Source: Candidatus Saccharimonadota bacterium (lineage in GTDB: Bacteria; Patescibacteriota; Saccharimonadia; Saccharimonadales; Saccharimonadaceae). From it: DNA of 64,000 nt. Below the pieces are notes generated by a model that had not been told where the DNA came from, made no database searches, and saw nothing but the letters and a program-made list of their open reading frames with translations. Positions 41,945 through 49,677 of the stretch are shown here, in pieces (the stretch's first letter is position 1; each line of letters starts with the position of its first letter). The stretch lies in the NCBI GenBank assembly GCA_028286365.1, contig JAQBRR010000001.1, forward strand, positions 248,001-312,000, written 5' to 3'. The position numbers and the translations under genes are program-made.

Positions 41945-42208
41945 ATGGGAATCATCGGATGGATAATATTAGGTGGACTTGCCGGCTGGATCGCGTCAAT
42001 GATCGCTGGAACAAATAGGCAACAAGGCTTACTTGGCAACATCGTTGTCGGGATTATAGGTGGGTTGCTCGGTGGATTCATCGTCGGCCTATTTGGGGTC
42101 GATGGGGTCAACGGCTTTAATCTATGGAGTTTTGCTGTCGCGGTTCTCGGGGCAGTGATTGCACTCTGGATTTGGAAAATGATTACTGGTCGTAAAGCGG
42201 CCGCTTAA
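41945..42208 (+). CDS. GlsB/YeaQ/YmgE-type small membrane protein
   Basis: 87 residues, three Gly-rich membrane helices with the transglycosylase-associated pattern (GIIGWIILGGLAGWIASMI; GLLGNIVVGIIGGLLGG). Such proteins are induced by envelope or acid stress in other bacteria; mechanism unknown. AGAGGAGGT lies 6 bases before ATG and TATAAT at 41905-41910. It sits between dnaK and dnaJ with its own promoter. Confidence 0.85.
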   Translation: MGIIGWIILGGLAGWIASMIAGTNRQQGLLGNIVVGIIGGLLGGFIVGLFGVDGVNGFNLWSFAVAVLGAVIALWIWKMITGRKAAA

Positions 42209-42276
42209 AGATTAATCAACGATATACAAATTGTCTGATAGGAGCCTATAGTTATACAATGACTATGCTTACTGTG

Positions 42277-42303
42277 CTAGCACTCTGGACTTTTGAGTGC
42301 TAG
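42277..42303. promoter_or_regulatory. CIRCE operator of the dnaJ operon
   Basis: CTAGCACTC, 9-base spacer, GAGTGCTAG: a perfect palindrome. TGGACT (42286-42291) in the spacer can serve as -35 and TATACT (42309-42314) as -10, spacing 17. ATG 42325 follows after 10 bases. Confidence 0.94.
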
Positions 42304-42324
42304 TTTTATATACTATTAACAGAT

Positions 42325-43398
42325 ATGAATAAACGTGACTACTATGAAGTACTCGGCATCACGAAGGGTGCTTCAGCTGATGAAATTAAAAAAGCCTATC
42401 GTAAGGCAGCTGTTAAATACCATCCCGATAAAGAGGGCGGTGATGAGGCTAAGTTCAAGGAAGTATCCGAAGCTTACGAAGTATTAAAGGATAGTCAAAA
42501 ACGTCAACGGTATGATCAATTTGGTCATGCTGGTGTTGGTGGTGCAAGCAGTGGATCAGGCGGTTACGGCGGCGGAGGCAATCCATTCGAAGGATTCAAC
42601 GCGCAGAACTTTGATTTCGGTGAGGGTCTTGGTGATATCTTTGGTCAGTTCTTTGGTGGCGGTGGACAGCGTCGACAAGCACCCCAGCGTGGTCGTGATG
42701 TCGAAGTTAGTATACAGCTGACATTCGAGGAAGCGATCTTTGGCGTTGAGGAAAAGATTGAACTTGAGATGGATGATGAGTGTGAGCATTGCCATGGTAC
42801 GACCGTCGAACCAGGATATGAGATGAAAACGTGTCCAACCTGTAAGGGTGCGGGTCAAGTTAACCGTGTGATGAATACGATTTTTGGCCAGATTCAGCAG
42901 AATGTTGTCTGCGAAACCTGTAGCGGACGCGGCAAAGTACCAGAAAAAGTCTGTACAGTCTGTCACGGCAAAGGTACTCAGCGCCGCAAGCGTACGATTA
43001 ACCTTAAGGTCCCTGCCGGTATTGATGATGGTGCGACTATTCGAGTAACAGGTAATGGTGAAGCCATCGGTAATGGTCAAAAGGGCGATTTGTATGTAAA
43101 TGTTCGCGTCAAGGCACACAAACACTTTACACGCGAAGGCGATATTATCTTGTCTGAAGCACATATCAGTATGATTGATGCAGCACTTGGTACAGAAATA
43201 GACGTCGATACAGTTGATGGAGATATTCGTATGAAGATACCCTCTGGTACACAATCTGGAACTGACTTTAAACTATCAAACCATGGCGTTCCACATGTTA
43301 ATAATGACAAACAGCGTGGCCCTCACATTGTTAGTGTTATTGTTGATACTCCAACGAAGCTTTCGAAGAAACAAAAACAGTTACTCGAAGATTTTTAA
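42325..43398 (+). CDS. dnaJ: Chaperone DnaJ (Hsp40)
   Basis: 357 residues. J domain with HPD (33-35), a Gly/Phe-rich linker ([20 protein letters not shown]), four zinc-binding CxxCxGxG-type repeats (CEHCHG, CPTCKG, CETCSG, CTVCHG) and the C-terminal substrate domains. It stimulates DnaK ATPase. The stop overlaps the next gene start (TAATG), so the ATP-grasp genes downstream share its heat-shock transcript. Confidence 0.98.
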   Translation: MNKRDYYEVLGITKGASADEIKKAYRKAAVKYHPDKEGGDEAKFKEVSEAYEVLKDSQKRQRYDQFGHAGVGGASSGSGGYGGGGNPFEGFNAQNFDFGEGLGDIFGQFFGGGGQRRQAPQRGRDVEVSIQLTFEEAIFGVEEKIELEMDDECEHCHGTTVEPGYEMKTCPTCKGAGQVNRVMNTIFGQIQQNVVCETCSGRGKVPEKVCTVCHGKGTQRRKRTINLKVPAGIDDGATIRVTGNGEAIGNGQKGDLYVNVRVKAHKHFTREGDIILSEAHISMIDAALGTEIDVDTVDGDIRMKIPSGTQSGTDFKLSNHGVPHVNNDKQRGPHIVSVIVDTPTKLSKKQKQLLEDF

Positions 43399-44216
43399 TG
43401 CAAAATAATAACTCTATTATTATTGTCAGCGGAACAGCTAACGGGCCGGGAGCGCTTGAGCTGCAGGTAGCCGCCAGGAGACTCGGATTCACGGCATCTA
43501 TAGTTGCACCTGATGATGAAAATATCGTCACTCAAATTGCAGAGGCTACGCACGCAATCTATCGAGTTGGTCCAAAAAGCTACTCGTTATATGCAAGTCT
43601 TTTAGAAAAATTAGGGGGATCTGATCGTGAGGTACTTGCCCATGTCCTTCGAGCTTTTGATAAACGCGACACATTCACAATGTTATCGGAAGCATCTATT
43701 TCCATTCCTAGGTCGTGGTTAATAAAGACGGGCGATCCATTCAGCGGCGATACATTTGTGGTTAAAATACCAAAGGGCAATCAGGGGCGCGGCGTTGAGC
43801 TTATTCATAATCAAGCCGAGCTTGATGCGTTTTATAAAACTTACGCCGATGAGCAAGAATACCTCGCTCAGGAATTTATCGCAGAAGCTCATGCACAAGA
43901 TAAGCGTTTATTCGTCGTTGGTGATACGGTTGTTGCCGCGATGAAACGTACTTCAACAACCGATGACTTTCGTGCAAACCTCCACTTAGGCGCAGAGGGA
44001 AATGTGTATGCACCGACACCCGAAGAAATCGATATGGCGCGACAGTCCATTGCTGCATTTGGCCTTAGCTACGGCGGAGTTGATATAATAGATAGCAGTC
44101 GTGGTCCACTTGTCTTAGAAGTAAATCCATCTCCAGGATTTGGTATTAGTCAGGTGACAGGTGTTGACGTCGCAAATGAAGTAATTAAAAACCTGTTAGG
44201 AGTGGGCAATGATTGA
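43398..44216 (+). CDS. ATP-grasp ligase, RimK-like
   Basis: 272 residues. An N-terminal Rossmann-like pre-ATP-grasp part (SIIIVSGTANGPGALELQVAA) and the ATP-grasp fold: FVVKIPKGNQGRGVELI, DKRLFVVGDTVVAAMKR, DFRANLHLGAEG and VLEVNPSPGFG with the Mg-binding Glu/Asn. RimK-type enzymes join an amino acid to a carboxylate on a protein or small molecule. It is coupled to dnaJ upstream and overlaps the second ATP-grasp by 8 bases. Substrate unknown. Confidence 0.85.
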   Translation: MQNNNSIIIVSGTANGPGALELQVAARRLGFTASIVAPDDENIVTQIAEATHAIYRVGPKSYSLYASLLEKLGGSDREVLAHVLRAFDKRDTFTMLSEASISIPRSWLIKTGDPFSGDTFVVKIPKGNQGRGVELIHNQAELDAFYKTYADEQEYLAQEFIAEAHAQDKRLFVVGDTVVAAMKRTSTTDDFRANLHLGAEGNVYAPTPEEIDMARQSIAAFGLSYGGVDIIDSSRGPLVLEVNPSPGFGISQVTGVDVANEVIKNLLGVGND

Positions 44217-45225
44217 TTTAACAAGTATTCCAGAAGAAGAACTAGGTCAGACTCAAAAAGAAATTAGACGCCATGTCATTGAACGTGGTTGGAAGGCTCT
44301 CATTCCGTATAAAGGGTCTGCGCATTACTTTCTAACGCGTGCTGATGGTAAAGAATTGCATATTTTCAGCTCTACGCCACCAACAACGAGTTATGCAGCG
44401 GCGAGTCTTGCAAATGATAAATTCGCCACCTATGAATTGCTCCTCGGTAGCGTTACGCCACAACTCGAAACAGTCAAAGTAGGTGAGACCGGTGACCTCC
44501 AATATGCCAATGAATTACTAAGCCGTGTTGGTAAGGTTGTTGCTAAGCCAATTGACGGTGGCCATGGACACGGAATCACGGTTGGTATTACGAATGAACA
44601 AGAGCTGGCGGAAGCTGTTGAGATCGCCAAGGATCATACCAAAAACGTACGAGCTGCACTCATTCAACAACACTACAATCACGACGTAATCTATGATTTA
44701 CGAATTCTTTGCATTGATTATCAGTATGCTGCAGGTATTCAACGTGTGGCAGCACGAGTATTTGGTGACGACGTTCACACAGTTAAAGAGTTGATTGATC
44801 TAGAGAATCAAAAGGAAGATCGCGGCAAAGCATATCACACTCGCTTAGCGACAATCGATACTCGCTTAGCCATGTCGTACTTAAAAGAAAAAGCTAATAC
44901 CGTACCTGCTAAAGAGGAAGAAGTGCAAGTTATTGGCGTCGCAAACTATGGTGCTGGTGGTGAGACGGTTGATGTGACTGACAATATTCCTGATTGGCTG
45001 ATTGAATGTGCGATTGATGTTGCGAAACGCTGTGGCCTAGCTGTTGCAGGTGTTGATTTTATGTTAGCAAAATTTCCAGAAAAACATATGACTCGGGAGG
45101 ATCTCGATCCAGCGATGACTGAGGTTAATAAAGCCCCACTACTGACCATGCACGATACGCCAACGTCTGGAATTTCGCGTCATGTTATGTCCAGGTATAT
45201 GGACTATCTCGCGTCACTGACGTAA
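44209..45225 (+). CDS. ATP-grasp ligase, GshAB/cyanophycin synthetase-like
   Basis: 338 residues. ATP-grasp signatures: VVAKPIDGGHGHGITVGI, DLRILCIDYQYAAGIQRV, GVDFML and TEVNKAPLLTMHDTPTSG. The pattern of the ATP-binding loop is closest to the ligase part of GshAB or cyanophycin synthetase; no Mur-ligase domain follows. It overlaps the RimK-like gene by 8 bases. Together they could build or attach a short peptide in two steps. Confidence 0.82.
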   Translation: MIDLTSIPEEELGQTQKEIRRHVIERGWKALIPYKGSAHYFLTRADGKELHIFSSTPPTTSYAAASLANDKFATYELLLGSVTPQLETVKVGETGDLQYANELLSRVGKVVAKPIDGGHGHGITVGITNEQELAEAVEIAKDHTKNVRAALIQQHYNHDVIYDLRILCIDYQYAAGIQRVAARVFGDDVHTVKELIDLENQKEDRGKAYHTRLATIDTRLAMSYLKEKANTVPAKEEEVQVIGVANYGAGGETVDVTDNIPDWLIECAIDVAKRCGLAVAGVDFMLAKFPEKHMTREDLDPAMTEVNKAPLLTMHDTPTSGISRHVMSRYMDYLASLT

Positions 45226-45266
45226 AAATAACACCTTAGAAACGGTTTTATCATACAGTCTGACTA

Positions 45267-45295
45267 TTGACTAAATCAATAAAAAGTGATAATAT
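45267..45295 (+). promoter_or_regulatory. Upstream promoter of the third ATP-grasp gene
   Basis: TTGACT (45267-45272), 17-base spacer, TAATAT (45290-45295). A 9-pair hairpin AATAACAAC/GTTGTTATT (45309-45334) follows in the leader. A second -10, TATATT (45349-45354), ends 6 bases before ATG 45361. Confidence 0.65.
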
Positions 45296-45360
45296 GCTGA
45301 AGTTACTAAATAACAACGTATTTTGGTTGTTATTATAAGCATAAGGGCTATATTAAGAGT

Positions 45361-46680
45361 ATGTCAGAATTTGATGAAGCAAAAAACCGCGACATGGTCC
45401 TCTTTACGGGGTCTTACCTTAGTGTCCAAAGAGATGCTATGAAGCGTCTTGAAAAACTTCTCGACAAGCAGATTACTGCCTGTGTCATTCTCGATGTCGC
45501 AGATTCAACCGCCAAGAATCACGTTGCAGTAGACCCTAAAGCAGTCGTCATTTATGCTGATTTCTCATCTACTCAAAAACTCCAGCAAGCACTTGCGCCT
45601 TACAAGGAACGCTTCCTTGCGGTTACGTGTCGCGCCGAGAAGAATATTCCACTTTTCAAGAAGGTTATTCCACATGTTCCATACATTAATACCCCATCTG
45701 AGCTATCTCTTGATTGGACAACCGACAAAGTAAAGATGCGTCAGCTACTTCGTAACTATGACAAGTCGATTTCACCAAAGTTTACCGTTGTTCACGATGC
45801 AAATAAAGAAACGCTTGATCGTATTGAGCGTACAGTTGGTTTCCCTTTGATGATTAAGCCATCTGGCCTTGCTGCTAGTCTGCTAGTGACCCTTTGTTAC
45901 CACCGCGAGGAGCTCGAGGCGAACTTGAAGAACACTGTTCACAAGATCAATCGTATCTACAAAGAGCGTAAGGGACGTGGGGAACCACAGATCTTGGTTG
46001 AAGAATTCATGGAAGGCGTCATGTATTCGATTGATGCCTACGTTAACCAACGTGGAGTGATCTATTACACGCCAATGGTTCACGTTCGAACAGGACGCGC
46101 GGTTGGCTATGAAGACTTCTTTGGCTACATGCGCATTACGCCAGTTAATTTGAAGCCTCACAAAATTGAAGATGCCAAAAAGGCAGCCGAGAAGGCAATT
46201 GAAGCTCTTGGTATGCGTAGTACGACCTGTCATATCGAACTCATGAAGACCGAAGATGGCTGGAAGGTTATCGAACTTGGTCCACGCGTTGGTGGCTTCC
46301 GTCATGAAATGTATCAGTTGTCATACGGCATTGATCACTCACTCAATGATATCCTGATTCGAATTCCTAAAAAGCCGATTATCTCTAAAAAGGTAAAGGG
46401 CTACACATCAGTGATGCAGTTTTATGCTCGTAAAAAGGGAAAGCTAAGTCGTATCGACGGTATCAACAAGGTACGTAAACTTGAATCATTCAAGCGTATT
46501 GATGTTATCAAAAAGATTGGCGATATGTGTGACTTTGCACGTAATGGTGACTCACCTGTATTTACAATTGTGCTCTTTAACAAAGATCGCTCACGACTCC
46601 TAGCTGACATTCGTCGTCTAGAGCAGGCGATTCGTATTAATGTTACTGTTGCGAGTCGTAAGACTATTAAATCAGTATAA
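45361..46680 (+). CDS. ATP-grasp carboxylate-amine ligase-like protein
   Basis: 439 residues. An N-terminal domain (DMVLFTGSYLSVQRDAMKRL) is followed by the ATP-grasp fold: FPLMIKPSGLAASLLV, ILVEEFMEGVMYSIDAYV and CHIELMKTEDGWKVIELGPRVGG. The last motif is typical of biotin-carboxylase/BacD-type ligases. The C-terminal region of about 130 residues is extra. It has its own promoters and may be transcribed apart from dnaJ. It is the third ATP-grasp in a row. Substrate unknown. Confidence 0.82.
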   Translation: MSEFDEAKNRDMVLFTGSYLSVQRDAMKRLEKLLDKQITACVILDVADSTAKNHVAVDPKAVVIYADFSSTQKLQQALAPYKERFLAVTCRAEKNIPLFKKVIPHVPYINTPSELSLDWTTDKVKMRQLLRNYDKSISPKFTVVHDANKETLDRIERTVGFPLMIKPSGLAASLLVTLCYHREELEANLKNTVHKINRIYKERKGRGEPQILVEEFMEGVMYSIDAYVNQRGVIYYTPMVHVRTGRAVGYEDFFGYMRITPVNLKPHKIEDAKKAAEKAIEALGMRSTTCHIELMKTEDGWKVIELGPRVGGFRHEMYQLSYGIDHSLNDILIRIPKKPIISKKVKGYTSVMQFYARKKGKLSRIDGINKVRKLESFKRIDVIKKIGDMCDFARNGDSPVFTIVLFNKDRSRLLADIRRLEQAIRINVTVASRKTIKSV

Positions 46681-46730
46681 CTTTTAGGTAGAAGATTTCA
46701 GGTTCTTGCCATAGAGCATATAATAAGTAG

Positions 46731-47345
46731 ATGAATCTTCACCGTACATCTGGAAAGCCTGATTGGGAAAACGTAAAGCAAGTTGATCGCAATATTTTTC
46801 AGCGATTGTCAGCAAAAACGTACGGAATTATCTCACCTGCAAACATTATTACTCTTATTGGTCTGGGCATTGTAATCTATGGTCTTATTGCAATTTTACG
46901 TCAACAGTTTTGGCTTGGCTTGGTATTACTAGCGATCGGTCGTCTACTCGATATTATCGATGGTGTAGTGGCAGAGTCAACACAAACAAAGTCTCCGCTC
47001 GGTGAATTATTTGATGCAGCATCAGACAAAGTTGGAACATTACTTACGATAATTGTATTGATATTCGCTGGCATTACATATTGGTGGGTGATCCTAGCAC
47101 TCGTTATTCCACAAGCCGTAATTCCACTCGTAACGTTCTATAAGAAAACAAAAGGTACTAATATTCATCCGACACGACAAGGAAAACTAAGCATGGCCAC
47201 GGCATGGGTTGGTATTGTAGGACTAGTCATTGTTAAGGCGTTAAATGGTTTTTGGCCGCTCGCAGTTGGTATTTATATAGTTATTGGCCTATCTTTAACA
47301 TTAGGATTATATGCTCTTTGGCAGTATTCAACTAATAGAGATTAG
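46731..47345 (+). CDS. CDP-alcohol phosphatidyltransferase-family protein with altered motif
   Basis: 204 residues with about five or six membrane helices. The family motif D-x2-D-G-x2-A-R-x8-G-x3-D-x3-D is present with exact spacing (D74, D77, G78, A81, G91, D95, D99), but the Arg is Glu82. It should transfer a phosphatidyl or related group from a CDP-activated lipid to an alcohol. TATAAT ends 6 bases before ATG 46731. The stop shares TTAG with the convergent CarS-like gene. Confidence 0.82.
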   Translation: MNLHRTSGKPDWENVKQVDRNIFQRLSAKTYGIISPANIITLIGLGIVIYGLIAILRQQFWLGLVLLAIGRLLDIIDGVVAESTQTKSPLGELFDAASDKVGTLLTIIVLIFAGITYWWVILALVIPQAVIPLVTFYKKTKGTNIHPTRQGKLSMATAWVGIVGLVIVKALNGFWPLAVGIYIVIGLSLTLGLYALWQYSTNRD

Positions 47346-47899
47346 ATCGGGTCTTCTTTAAGGCCAAGCGTATAACCAATATAACTTGCAAGTAAGTGTC
47401 CTAAGAACCATACAACAAATATCCATACATATTGAAGTGGCGACAAAATGACAAAGAATAGTGTTACGATTACGCTGCCGATAATATAATCCAGCTGGTC
47501 GAAGGGTATCCAAGCTTTTCCTGATCTAATATTCTTTTGTCGTTTAAAGAAACTTTCAATAGCATCACCTCCAAGTGCGCCAATCGCAAAAAGTGGTCCG
47601 AGTATTAGGGTAGGAAGAGTTGTATAGTTGACTCCATCCGCTGCGTAATGCGCCCACTCAAAATTATCGAATAGAAGTTGCTGGACCCACAATAGTAACG
47701 TTGCGACAATAATACCTGAAATGATTCCACGCCAAGTTTTGTGTGGTCCAAGCAGGCGATGTCCATGCCATATCTTGCCTGCATCAATTGGAGCATTAAA
47801 CTTTTTTAGAAATGGTATTGCAGCAGTAAAGACAGGAATAGCGTTTGAGATAGCAGCTGGGAATAAGAACCAAATAGCAAATAATATATCCTGAACCAT
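47342..47899 (-). CDS. CDP-archaeol synthase (CarS)-like CTP transferase
   Basis: 185 residues with about five membrane helices. The motif GGDAIESFFKRQKNIRSGKA, followed by WIPFDQLDYIIGS, is the CarS/CdsA signature (GD..ES..KR...GK....D..D...G). An N-terminal KIWHGHRLLGPHKTWRG is typical of CarS. In archaea it activates digeranylgeranylglycerol phosphate with CTP; in bacteria the substrate is unknown and is likely a phosphatidic-acid-like lipid. Leaderless start, with a -10 shared with the divergent gene. Confidence 0.83.
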   Translation of the reverse strand: MVQDILFAIWFLFPAAISNAIPVFTAAIPFLKKFNAPIDAGKIWHGHRLLGPHKTWRGIISGIIVATLLLWVQQLLFDNFEWAHYAADGVNYTTLPTLILGPLFAIGALGGDAIESFFKRQKNIRSGKAWIPFDQLDYIIGSVIVTLFFVILSPLQYVWIFVVWFLGHLLASYIGYTLGLKEDPI

Positions 47900-47919
47900 A
47901 CATTTAGTATACTTGATAC
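47900..47919. promoter_or_regulatory. Symmetric bidirectional -10 element
   Basis: The palindrome AGTATACT (47906-47913) contains TATACT on both strands. On the + strand it ends 6 bases before ATG 47920; on the - strand it ends 6 bases before ATG 47899. The start codons are 20 bases apart, so both genes should be leaderless and cannot fire at the same time. Confidence 0.8.
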
Positions 47920-48804
47920 ATGAGTTACTCGACTATTGCTATCATTTATAATCCTAATAGTACTGGGTCTGGGGAAGTGCTTGCTCGGGACCTAGAAGAA
48001 CAAATTCACACACGTTTACCAAACCAGAAAGTTGAACTCATCGAGACTGGGCATGCAGGTCATGGAGAAGAATTAGCCTACTCAATCGCTTTGTCGTCGA
48101 AGAATCCTCTCATTATTTCTTCAAGTGGAGATGGTGGGTACCATGAGGTTATTAACGGAATAATGAGAGCGCAAAAAAAAGGCTTAAAAATCACTACAGG
48201 TCTATTGCCAGCCGGTAACGCTAATGACCATTATCATAATTTACACACCAGAGATATTATTGATCAAATTGTAAGTAATGAAACAACCAAAATTGACTTG
48301 CTGAAAATTGTTGGCACATCAAAAGGTAAACGCGTTGAACGGTATGCGCATTCATATATCGGATTTGGCCTTACGCCGATAGTAGGAAACGAACTAAACA
48401 AAACAAAACTAACTCCTCTTAATGAGTTTTGGATCGTTGCTCGATCACTTTTTGCTATAAAACCAATTCGATTAAAGATCGGTGACAAAACTCGACATTA
48501 TGAAAGTATTATTTTTAGCAATGTCGATGTAATGTCTAAGTATTTAAAAATATCTCAACCTTCTAGTGTGACTGACGGTAAGTTTGAGGTAACTATTTTT
48601 AAGCGACATAATAAGCTAAAACTCATTATGCTTTTGCTTCAGGCATCAGTCAAAGCTCTTAAAGAAGATGAACAAGTGAGCGAATTTTCACTAAAAACGG
48701 TTCGTAATACTTTAGTGCAAGCAGATGGGGAGATTATGACACTCGATGGACACTCAGATGTATCTATCACAATTGAACCCCGAGTATTAACCTGTATTAT
48801 TTAA
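47920..48804 (+). CDS. Diacylglycerol kinase-like lipid kinase
   Basis: 294 residues. The DAGK catalytic motif is SGDGGYHEVINGIM (near 69-82; usually GGDGT..E..NG), preceded by AIIYNPNSTGSGEV and followed by LLPAGNANDHYH. It probably phosphorylates a diacylglycerol or related lipid. With the divergent CarS-like gene and the CDP-alcohol transferase it could complete a route from lipid alcohol to CDP-lipid to phospholipid. Confidence 0.87.
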   Translation: MSYSTIAIIYNPNSTGSGEVLARDLEEQIHTRLPNQKVELIETGHAGHGEELAYSIALSSKNPLIISSSGDGGYHEVINGIMRAQKKGLKITTGLLPAGNANDHYHNLHTRDIIDQIVSNETTKIDLLKIVGTSKGKRVERYAHSYIGFGLTPIVGNELNKTKLTPLNEFWIVARSLFAIKPIRLKIGDKTRHYESIIFSNVDVMSKYLKISQPSSVTDGKFEVTIFKRHNKLKLIMLLLQASVKALKEDEQVSEFSLKTVRNTLVQADGEIMTLDGHSDVSITIEPRVLTCII

Positions 48805-48868
48805 TTTTTAGTGAACAGTTGAACGACACCAAAAAATTTTAAACTTCTAGCCTGCTATAATAGTGCTT

Positions 48869-49357
48869 ATGAACGTTGTATTCCTCTTCGCGGGTCTTGC
48901 GGTTGTCTTATTTATCTCAGCCTTTATAACTAGGCGACGATTTGGGCTACTTGGACTAGCACTGGCTGCTGGATCTATCCTTAGCGGAATTTGGAGTTTT
49001 GATGCAGGACTCGTCGTGGGCACGATTGGCGTTATTCCACCTGGTCCACTCACAACTTCTCTGACACTCGGACTGCTCGTACTATTACCTGCGATCGTGT
49101 TGTTATTTCACGGACATACGTATAAAAGTTTACTAGGCAGAGTTGTCGGTGCGTTACTGTTTACCGTGCTCGCGCTGGCATTCCTTATTACGCCTCTTGG
49201 CTTTAGTCTGCCACTTAGTGGGGTCGGTGCAAATATCTACGCCCAACTAGTCAAATATAAAGAGGTGATTATTAGTATCGGTCTGGTTATTGCGGTACTT
49301 GATTTGTTTTTCACGAAACCTGCCGCACCACTTCTCGAACGCAAGTCTAAACGTTGA
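48869..49357 (+). CDS. Polytopic small membrane protein, unknown
   Basis: 162 residues from ATG 48869, which is 7 bases after TATAAT (48856-48861); an in-frame GTG at 48863 would be too close to the -10. About five membrane helices with short loops (FLFAGLAVVLFISAFITRR; LTLGLLVLLPAIVLLFHG) and a basic C-terminus. No family recognised. Confidence 0.65.
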   Translation: MNVVFLFAGLAVVLFISAFITRRRFGLLGLALAAGSILSGIWSFDAGLVVGTIGVIPPGPLTTSLTLGLLVLLPAIVLLFHGHTYKSLLGRVVGALLFTVLALAFLITPLGFSLPLSGVGANIYAQLVKYKEVIISIGLVIAVLDLFFTKPAAPLLERKSKR

Positions 49358-49382
49358 CGCCCACCTCTATAAGTGGTATATT
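49354..49382 (+). promoter_or_regulatory. Promoter of tRNA-Lys
   Basis: TTGACG (49354-49359) overlaps the end of the preceding gene; TATATT (49377-49382) follows after 17 bases. The start site would be about 5 bases before the tRNA. Confidence 0.75.
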
Positions 49383-49393
49383 TTTATAGATGC

Positions 49394-49470
49394 GGGACCA
49401 TAGCTCAGCTGGTTAGAGCACCTGCCTTTTAAGCAGGGTGTCGTGGGTTCAAGCCCCACTGGTCCCTCCA
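49394..49470 (+). tRNA. tRNA-Lys (TTT)
   Basis: GGGACCA/TGGTCCC acceptor stem, D arm GCTCAGCTGGTTAGAGC, anticodon stem-loop CCTGC-CTTTTAA-GCAGG, T arm GTGGG-TTCAAGC-CCCAC, discriminator T, CCA encoded. The T discriminator is unusual for tRNA-Lys. Confidence 0.95.
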
Positions 49471-49677
49471 AAGAAATTGACTCACCTCGTGTGGGTCTAT
49501 TTCTATGGAGGGCCATGCGTTTAACCCACGACACGCCAGGGTGGAGTGAGCGAGAACTGCCGGTGGCAGTTCGCAAGGCAACCTTCCGATGGCAACTGGT
49601 TTGCCAATCGAGAAGTTGAGCAAGCCCCACTGATTAATTTTTCACAGCTAATTCTCAGAATTTGTTATACTATGGCC
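49471..49677. other. Structured region after tRNA-Lys with tRNA-like fragments
   Basis: No supported gene. On the - strand, 49496-49543 contains GTGTCGTGGGTT and GGCCCTCCA, close to the 3' half of the tRNA-Lys just upstream. On the + strand, 49620-49631 repeats CAAGCCCCACTG from the same tRNA. Stems ACTGCC/GGCAGT and CGAT-GGCAA/TTTGCC-ATCG are also visible. It may be the remnant of tRNA duplication or a small structured RNA. Confidence 0.45.

Noticed and set aside
42556-43254. 232-codon antisense frame in dnaJ.
   Set aside because: Shadow frame rich in Thr, Cys and Phe, complementary to the zinc-finger and Gly-rich region; no ribosome binding site.
49367-49630. Open frame on the - strand across tRNA-Lys (88 codons).
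   Set aside because: It is the well-known artefact of reading antisense through a tRNA (PVGLEPTTPCLKGRCSNQL-like product). The tRNA explains the bases.
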